This document shows positions 56,491-64,000 of a stretch of 64,000 nucleotides of DNA, in pieces (within the stretch, counting starts at the first letter, position 1; every line of letters starts with the position of its first letter). The stretch is from Chloromonas sp. AAM2 (Eukaryota; Chlorophyta; Chlorophyceae; Chlamydomonadales; Chlamydomonadaceae). Below the pieces are notes generated by a model that saw nothing but the letters and a program-made list of their open reading frames with translations, did not search any database and was not told where the DNA came from. The position numbers and the translations under genes were made by a program. Where the stretch lies: NCBI GenBank assembly GCA_004335635.1, contig QAXH01000367.1, forward strand, positions 1 to 64,000, in the 5' to 3' direction.

Positions 56491-59400
56491 CTCTACTCCA
56501 TGCCATGGACGACGAAGAAACATGCCGTGTACACTCCTGCAGGCAAAGGAAAACTGCACTTTGCCTTCCCATCCACCCAGCAACACTTGCTAGTATGGAG
56601 AAATCGCCCCAGAAGGTGCGTGACAAGCCAGTCATCCCATGTACGGGCCGTTTGTCAGCATGGAAAGAAGACACCACGCCGGAATAGGCTGACACAGGCT
56701 TGTGACTGACTACTTGCCACTAACACTCACATTCATTGCATGCTCTCTGACTTTATCTGCTGTGGCATGCTTGCATGCAGTGTTATGGTGCTGATGAAGT
56801 TGGGAGATGAACTGCTTGATGAGTTTCTGCAGGTAAGGCCAGTCATGGTGTCAGATCAATGCCCGGTGCATGGGTAGGCACAGTCAATCTGTCTTGTCCA
56901 TCCCAGTCACGGCACACATGCCACATGATTATTTGCTGGTATGCCCCGGCTGTAAGTAGTTCAAGCAGTGGCATCCCATTCTGATGGCTTGTGACACACA
57001 CATGCTACCGGGTGGTCATCAGTCACAGACCATAAATGTGCGACCATGGGTAGTAGACTGTTGACTAATCGTGGCTGCAGATTGTCGATTACTTGGGCAC
57101 TGTTGAGGGTCTGAAGGTGCTGGTGGAACCACATGTTTACACGGAACACATCAGGATTCGACCGGACCTGACATCGTATATACACAGCTACGACCACGAA
57201 GAACAGGACAGGTGCGAGCGGACAGGGAGAGACGGGATGCATACGCTGGCTAAGAGGAGAATCAAGAGGTGACAGGTTTGAGCTGCGGAATGAAAACGGA
57301 GGCATTGGTGCAGTGGTGGGCATCGCCATTGTACCGCCGCGCTATTGTGGTTGCCGTGGCACTGCTCGCAACTGGGCTGAAGCGTGATGAATGAACCAGG
57401 GCAGTGCGTCTGGCAGCTGATATGTTCAGTAATGAGTGCAGCTGATCCGGCAGCAGGAGCAGCTGATCCGGCAGCAGGAGCAGCTGATCCGGCAGCAGGA
57501 GCAGCTGATCCGGCAGCAGGTGCAGCTGATCCAGCAGCAGGAGCGGCTGATCCGGCAGCAGGTGCAGCTGATCCAGCAGCAGGTGCAGCTGATCCGGCAG
57601 CAGGTGCTGATCCGGCAGCAGGTGCAGCTGATCCGACAGCAGGTGCAGCTGATCCGGCAGCAGGTGCAGCTGATCCGACAGCAGGTGCAGCTGATCCAGC
57701 AGCAGGTGCAGCTGATCCAGAGCAGGTCCAACCGAGAGAACTGGCAGCCACACCACTACTAATCCATCAGAAAGAGAGCCTGCTTGGAAACAAAGCGATG
57801 GTCAGGTGCAGAAGTGGGCCATGACAGACGGAGGGCTGAGCTCGGACCAAAGCAAGTGTCAGCAGTAGCCATGGCAGCACCTGTCTGGCCACTCTGCACA
57901 GCTGGCTCACTGGGCTGGCCATTGCAGCTGCATGACTTCTTATGGACTGACATTTCTTTCTGGAGCCTGCCCTGGCACACTGTGATCCACAGCCATTGCA
58001 GCTGGAAGCATGCAACCAGCTACTGCAGCTTCATGTCGGGATGGTTGCAATGGTGGTGTGGCAGCATGGCAGCATGGACAGTGCAATTGACCAGATGACT
58101 GGAGTACACTGGCCCAATCTCGGTGATAGCGCCAGAGTAGCTGCCCTTTCAGGCAGTCTGTTCTCAGAACATATTTAGTGTACTGTCAGCTGCAGTGTGA
58201 AAAACAATTGCATGCAACTGTGTGGCGTGGCGCTGCATCGTGTGGAACCACATCACGTGTGGCCGTCACCTCACACGTCACTCGCAGGTTAGCAGAGTAC
58301 GTTGATTTCATAGTGTGTGTGGGCGGGGACGGCGTGATTCTCCATGCGTCGCATCTCTTCAGACAGAGCATACCACCGGTAAGGCTGAACGCCAGTGTCA
58401 GCCTCAGAGCAATCAATTCAGACAGCGTGGCCTGTGCAATCAAATACGCAGGGCTGCTGGCGATCTGCCTCCTTGGTTGAGCTTTTATTGAGAACACTAA
58501 GAAGCAAGGCCTCTTGTGGACATGCATTTGACACGCATGCACTCGTCGTCATCAGCACCAAGCCCAGCACACATTTCATCGATTGATGTCATTGATGATA
58601 TACAATGTATGAGTGTATGAACATAATCCCCGGTTTTTTTTGTGCGCAAGGGAGTTGCTGCAGTGCTGAAGCCCAATTTAGCCAACTTGCAATATTTTGG
58701 CACCACCCCGTGGCATGTGCTCCAATCACATGCATCGGACGTGTGATTCAGGTGGTGGCCTTCAACCTTGGGTCCATGGGTTTTCTGACAAGTTGCAACA
58801 TGGAGGACTTTCAGTACGAGCTTGCTGCTGTTATACATGGTTCACAGCAGCTAGACTCGTGCTCCATGACATTCGATGACTCACGTGACACCTCAGATGA
58901 AGTCTCAAACACATTGGGTGAGTTTGTGAAGGGGTGTGCGAGTGTGTGTGGCGGGGATAGAGTGACAGGTCAAATGATGCAATACACTAGGGTTTGTCTG
59001 TGGCAATTCCTGTGTGGCAATTACGATGCCAGCAGGCGGAGGACTAGTGCAGTAGCATGCGCTTCATACCTGGCAGTTTCTAGAAGTGTGACTGGATTGT
59101 TCGGGTGCACGCAGGTGTGATGGTCACACTTCGCATGCGTTTATATTGTGAGATCATCAAGAGAGGGAGAGACACGCCAGAACAGGTAAGCGCATGTTTC
59201 CTTGGCATTGATCTCCACCTGTATTCAACTGAAACAGTCAGCACACACACCCTTGCAACTGGCACATGCATGCACGACATGAGCAGCTGGTATACACGAC
59301 CTGAGACAACCCCAAATTGGCATGCATGTATCTGCACTGAGCCAACTTCTTTCCAAAACCTTTCAACTAGCCCGCGCATGCAGCTGTCACACGCAACACA

Positions 59401-61162
59401 AGCACTGCACGTGTCAAACAGCTTGGAAATGCAACCACTCATGCGTGCATGTCTTGTGCACCCTTGTGATGGGCACGTGCATGCAAGTCACAGGCAGCTG
59501 ATGCATGCACCGTGTGGCAGACACATGCATGCAAGCCACAGGCAGCTGATGCATGCAACCGTGTGACTGAAGTTTCCTGCACTGTTCCAGGTGTATGAGG
59601 TGATGAATGAGGTGGTGATTGACCGTGGCTCCTCGTCTTTCCTCACCAATATTGAGTGCTATGAGAAGGGGCGGTTCATCACGAGGGTGCAGGCGGATGG
59701 AATCATGCTGGCAACACCCACAGGTGGGTCACGTGCCGACATTTGGGTCACGATCTGAGGATTGCTTGCGGCAGAGCACGTGATTGGTATGGAGCACGTG
59801 ATTCGGGGTAAGGCACGTGATTGTGATTGGGCCACGTGCTTGAACATGTGCTTGGTACTTGAATTGCGGGTTATTAGAGTCAACACGAACTGCTGGGTGT
59901 GTGTAATGTGCATGCCTAGTACGCGCAAGGACGTGTAATGATGACGATGATGATCATGTGTGTGTGTGTTTGTGCATATGTTCAGGCAGCACAGCCTACT
60001 CCGTTGCGGCCGGCGGCTCCATGGTGCATCCCAACGTGCCCGCGATCCTCTTGACGCCCGTGTGCCCGCACACGCTCTCCTTCCGGCCCATCATCCTGCC
60101 GGACTACGCGGAACTCGAGTTGCGCATACCCGACAACGCGCGCTGCTCGGCCTGGGTGTGCTTCGACGGGAGATCGCGACAGGTGCGCGCTGCATTGGGA
60201 ATTGTACGTGCGTGTGTGGGTGTGTTGGTGGAAGTGGGTGGGTGTGCGGGTGTGTATGTGTGGGGGGGTGGGCGCGCATGGTAAAGATAGAGCAATCAGA
60301 TTTCAGCATGCATGTGCATCGAGTGGAATCGAGGTTCGCTCAAACGTGAAATTCGTGGCACAAGGGTGTGCTCAAATGGCGGGGGAAAGAAGCCAGGTAG
60401 TGTATGGTGTGTGGATGAGCCCATGCTAGCAATACCCATGCATGTTTGCTATGCTACTGGTGCAAGGCTCACAAGCGCAGGCGCGGCCTTGCAGCCATAG
60501 CCTGTTGCCATGCCCTGTCAGCAAAGGCCATTTTGATCGCATGCACGTTGGCATAGGAGTGAAGACAATGCATGTTGCAACCAACCACGTCCTGGTTATC
60601 ATTCCCATCAACCACACACGTCATTGATGATGGACAATGTATGCCATGATAGCCCAGTCTCTCGGTTGCTTGGCTTGTCCGCAGGAGCTCGAACGGGGTG
60701 ACAGCGTGCGAGTGCGCATGAGCGAGGTAGGACTGTTGGGGAGGGGGGAACCAACGCACTTGATAGGCAATGCACAGGGGGAATGAGCCGGGTGCATTCA
60801 TTTGCTTGAGATTGGCCAAAGAATAGTTGGACTTGAGGTATGAACAAGTGCCGGGGCATATGATTGCCGGGGCATATGAGTGCCGGGGCAGAATGTTGCA
60901 GGTGCAGCACCGTAGGCCAACCTGCTATCTGCTATCGTTCAAACCTGCCAATGCTATGTAATACACCACTTTTGATAACTCACACTTCCAAACAGCTTGG
61001 TCATGTGACATTGTCCACACGCCTTTCCCGCAGAATCCTGTCCCCACTATCAACAAGACAGATCTCACAGGGGACTGGTTTGACAGCCTGGAGAGGTGCT
61101 TCAGGTGGAGCGACCGAGCAGCACAGAAACCGTTTCAAAACGGACACTCGCCCAAGAACTGA
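56491..61162 (+). CDS. NAD kinase (5' end uncertain)
   Basis: Phosphorylates NAD with ATP to make NADP. Exons: 56491-56615, 56781-56832, 57081-57211, 58288-58378, 58752-58917, 59115-59185, 59591-59723, 59986-60182, 60685-60726 and 61034-61162, 379 codons in frame ending TGA. Conserved order: [59 protein letters not shown] (GGDG ATP/NAD loop), [92 protein letters not shown] and [13 protein letters not shown]. All family signatures are intact. The true start and any transit peptide lie upstream and were not settled, so compartment is unknown. The layout is closer to eukaryotic cytosolic or plant NADK than to bacterial types. Intron 3 holds a 21-base minisatellite; intron 7 has clustered CACGTG. 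Confidence 0.92.
57430..57735. repeat. 21-base minisatellite
   Basis: About fourteen copies of GCAGCTGATCCGGCAGCAGG plus one base, with point variants (A/T at the end, CCAG for CCGG, and one shortened unit near 57600). It is open in several frames on both strands; one frame reads as the heptad QLIRQQE. It lies in the NAD kinase intron 57212-58287. Confidence 0.9.
59462..59560. repeat. Two-copy tandem repeat
   Basis: GCATGCAAGTCACAGGCAGC recurs about 43-45 bases later as GCATGCAAGCCACAGGCAGC, each followed by TGATGCATGCA. It lies in a NAD kinase intron. Confidence 0.75.
60848..60895. repeat. Short tandem repeat
   Basis: Three copies of a GTGCCGGGGCATATGA-type unit in a NAD kinase intron. Confidence 0.7.
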
Positions 61163-64000
61163 CCTGTCTTGGTGGATCGTGGCACATCTTTCCCTGCACC
61201 GCTTTTGGATGGCGGTTTTCTGTGACTGTGAAACTCTGCAAAGGCTGGAAACAGAATCCTGGGCCAGAAACAGCACAACGGAGCAACCATTTTCCATTCC
61301 AAGCATGCTTAACGGCAAGAGTGCTGGTTGGTTTTTCCATCGTGGCGTGATCCAGCTTGGTGGCTGACGGCATGCAGGGCCCTGCACTACTGGCAGACGG
61401 CACTTGGCATTGCTTGGCGAGCACATGCCCGCCACAGGCCCCATCACGTGATCACGCCTCCCCCATCCTACGTGCACGCCTGGAGGCCATATGGCTGGCC
61501 ATGCTCCATGCACATGCAAAGGTGGCTTTTACCAGCAGGCACGTGTCATGACGGTTTTGCCTCCACGTGCAAATCAGGGAAAACAGGGCAAAGTATGGGC
61601 TTCAAGGGTTGAAAGTGGGGTAGACTTATGTACACGTTTACACACTGCAGCAATCCTTGGGAAGTGAGATGCACAAGGTATGACAAAACGTGGCCGTCCC
61701 TGGGGTCGGAAGGGTCAGTTGAGACGGCATGCACGCCATGGCGGTGCTTTTGCGTGAAGCAATGGCAGGCCTTTGCCACAGAAAACCAGCTTTGCCGAGC
61801 TGTTTGGTATTCATCATGACAACACACACAGTACCTTTGCCTCAGCACCCTTTCTTCACAGTATGTGGCACAGCCGAGCAATGTCATGGAGCAATGTTGG
61901 CAGGACAGCAAGGAAATGATTTGAACTCCGATGAAACAGTTCATTTGATCCCATTTTACAGCAGGCCACGAGTTGACAGCATGTTGTTGCAGATTTGTTT
62001 TTCAGGCCCGTGAACGGTTTGCATGTTCACATGTTCATTCACGTCATTGTTTCAGAGCTGTCGGTGTTGTTTCTTGAGCAAGAGGTTTTTGGGCGTAGTG
62101 TGGATACCCAATCACAGGCACCATTTGCACGAGTGCATGTCGGCTGATCGAAACCCTCGGCTTTCACGCAAAACATTTCCTTGGCAGGCCAGGCACCGTA
62201 TTTCACTTACTGATGTCAGCAATTACAGGCCCTGAAGGCACTATCACTGGAGGCGCTTCTGAGTGCCCAGTCCATCCGGATGATGAGCGTGGTTCAGATG
62301 TGTGCTTTCTCCAAACCCCATAGAGCGTGAGATAGATGAGCGTGCTTTGCTGAGAAAGAGTGAAGGCTAGCTCGTTCAAGTATGCTATGGCTGCCAGGAT
62401 TCCTGAACTTGACCGGCGGTCGAACTCAAGTGAGAGGTCGAGTGGCAAGCCATGACAGTTCACACTCCAGTCTGCTTCACATGAATCCACTAGCTGGCAC
62501 TTGGTGCACAGAATTGCAAACCTGATGGTGGTCCAGCGCCACCAATCACAGTTTCTTTGGTGGCTTGTGTTTTTCCTGTTGGTGGTCTGTCGGTTGTACC
62601 TCAAACATGTTTCGGGTTCATGCTGTGTAGGAAATTCGACCGAAGTAGGTTTATGTTCGTGTGTTGAGTTGTCATGCAGCTTACAGCTGTAGGTTGTAGC
62701 AGCTGTAGCTTGACAGGCAGTCTGTTGGCACTCACAAGATTGCATGTTTCACAGACTCTTTGTGCTCTCCGGATCCTTCTTCCTGTTTGTTGGTAGAAGA
62801 GCTGTAATATAACGCACTTGTTCTTGATGTGAACTGCGGCCCAGATGTCATAATCTCTGCAACAATGCGTGTACTGCAAAATCAGTCAGGCCAGGCCAAC
62901 TCAGTCGGTGCCCAGCCAGTAAGGGGCAACTGGAATGACGCTCATGCGCATAGTGTCAGGCTGCCCTCTGGGTCCCGTATTCAGCCTGTATGCTTCCACC
63001 TGGCTGGTCAACTGCTTAGTAAAGAGTGGAATCTGCAACGCACATCAAAACCCGGCCCCAGGCAGGCCGAGCCCCCGGATGCAAGGGATACAATCATGAT
63101 AACAACATCAAGATGCTGAGGGCTGCAATCATGGTAACAAAGACCAGAGCTGGCCCTGATGTCAAAGAATGAACCAGCACTGGGAGAACCACTGTGCTAG
63201 GTGGGCGCCGAACTGGGTGGGTACTGGTCAAACAAAACTAATTAGTCCAATCGTTCGTTCATATAAGTTGTCCCATTAGCCATGCATATGTGATGCAATA
63301 CATGGCAGTCATTCCTGTCAAGGTTCACGAACGTCAACCACTAAGTGGATGATGGAATGGAATCCGGTCGGATATAGGGACCGTCACTGTACTTGCAAGC
63401 CAGAAATGGACGTGTCCATGAGAACAGCAGTGAGAAGAAAATCGCTGGATTGGAGTGCAGAGTCAGAGCCTTGTTGAGATAACAAGAAGCCACCATCTGA
63501 TTTGCAAGAGTTTGCAAACTGACTCCTGCTTACAGCATCCAGATTCGCAACATGCTGCTTGACATTGGAGCTACTGACCCACATGGTCGTCCAAACTTCC
63601 AGTTTGAACATGGCTCCAAAATCCGAGGATCCAGTACAGATGAGCAGCATGTCATGGAAGGCACTCCGGTACAAACGAGCTAGTAAAGAAAGGGCTGGCT
63701 CAAGGGCCACGACCCTTCACCGGACTACCAATTGTTGCAGGTTTAACACTTGCTTATCACTTTTCAATAATAGATACCGTGCTGCAGAACCAGGCCTGAA
63801 ATCACGTGATAACCCAGCACCCAGCAGGTTACTAGCAATGTGCCATGCCGAGCGAGTAGTGAGCAATCTTATCAGGTATGGCGTACAAGGCCTACACTTG
63901 TACACTCAAGGCCTACAATTGTACACTCTGCATTTCCACGGCTGATAGAGCAGCATGGGACCATCAGCCCACATCAGGAGCGTGTCCTGCATGTCTGTAT
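61163..64000. other. Right-hand region, no recognisable gene
   Basis: 2.8 kb following NAD kinase. The longest open frames (62203-62745 minus, 180 codons; 63559-63945 plus, 128 codons) have no motif, no splice context and Cys/Ser/Thr-heavy composition like random frames here. 3' UTR of NAD kinase presumably occupies the start. Confidence 0.45.

Noticed and set aside
57384..57824. Open frames of 100-190 codons on both strands over the minisatellite
   Set aside because: They arise because the 21-base unit has no stop in several frames. NAD kinase continuity requires this stretch to be intron.
62203..62745. Minus-strand frame of 180 codons
   Set aside because: Composition resembles random frames in this region and no conserved block is seen.
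1..64000. CRISPR arrays, bacterial operons, tRNA genes
   Set aside because: No regularly spaced repeats of CRISPR type, no ribosome-binding-site/operon structure, and no cloverleaf with TTCAA-type arms was found by eye. Exon-intron structure shows the DNA is eukaryotic.

Overview
The window is nuclear DNA from a eukaryote, most likely a green alga of the Chlamydomonadales. The genes are split by many short GT-AG introns. They include plant/algal-type families: HAC-type p300/CBP acetyltransferase, E2F partner DP, NAK-family kinase and eukaryotic NAD kinase. Introns and spacers carry TG microsatellites, CAG/CTG runs and small inverted-repeat elements. A short stretch in one intron resembles the palindromic repeats reported from Haematococcus organelle genomes. 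That hints at the genus but does not prove it. A 451-base run of N (34834-35284) marks an assembly gap.

Layout, left to right. 165-2239 (+) is the 3' end of a HAC histone acetyltransferase (end of the HAT region, ZZ, TAZ). 5155-7265 (+) is an F-box protein with a Gln-rich tail. 10135-10383 (-) is the small mitochondrial chaperone Tim8, head-to-head with a 20-exon RAD54B-type recombination translocase at 10608-20538 (+). 20540-26200 holds no intact gene that I recognise, only a broken minus-strand coding remnant. 26210-28763 (-) is a DP transcription factor. 30597-37269 (-) is a NAK/AAK1-type kinase whose intron contains a TIR transposon and the assembly gap. 39124-41236 (-) is an unassigned protein, head-to-head with a UFD1-fold plus UBX-domain protein at 41394-45175 (+). 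46675-49759 (-) is a metallo-beta-lactamase-fold hydrolase, head-to-head with an AHA1-type Hsp90 co-chaperone at 50510-53117 (+). 53360-55620 is repeat-rich: a partial copy of the hydrolase gene, a Ty3/gypsy pol fragment and short elements. About 56491-61162 (+) is a NAD kinase. From 61163 to the end I see no recognisable gene.

The genes are unrelated housekeeping loci and form no single pathway. Loose themes are chromatin and genome maintenance (HAC, RAD54B, DP) and protein quality control (F-box, UFD1-UBX, AHA1, Tim8). Three divergent pairs share short or moderate spacers and may share promoters. Exon models were built by hand from splice signals, reading phase and family conservation. All joins are inferred, and single-base boundary errors are possible. 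The most interesting observations are the UFD1/UBX domain combination with a decayed duplicate exon, three probable GC-AG introns, a dispersed TIR family with an 18-base core, a 25S rRNA-like fragment inside an intron, and a partial duplication of the hydrolase gene.
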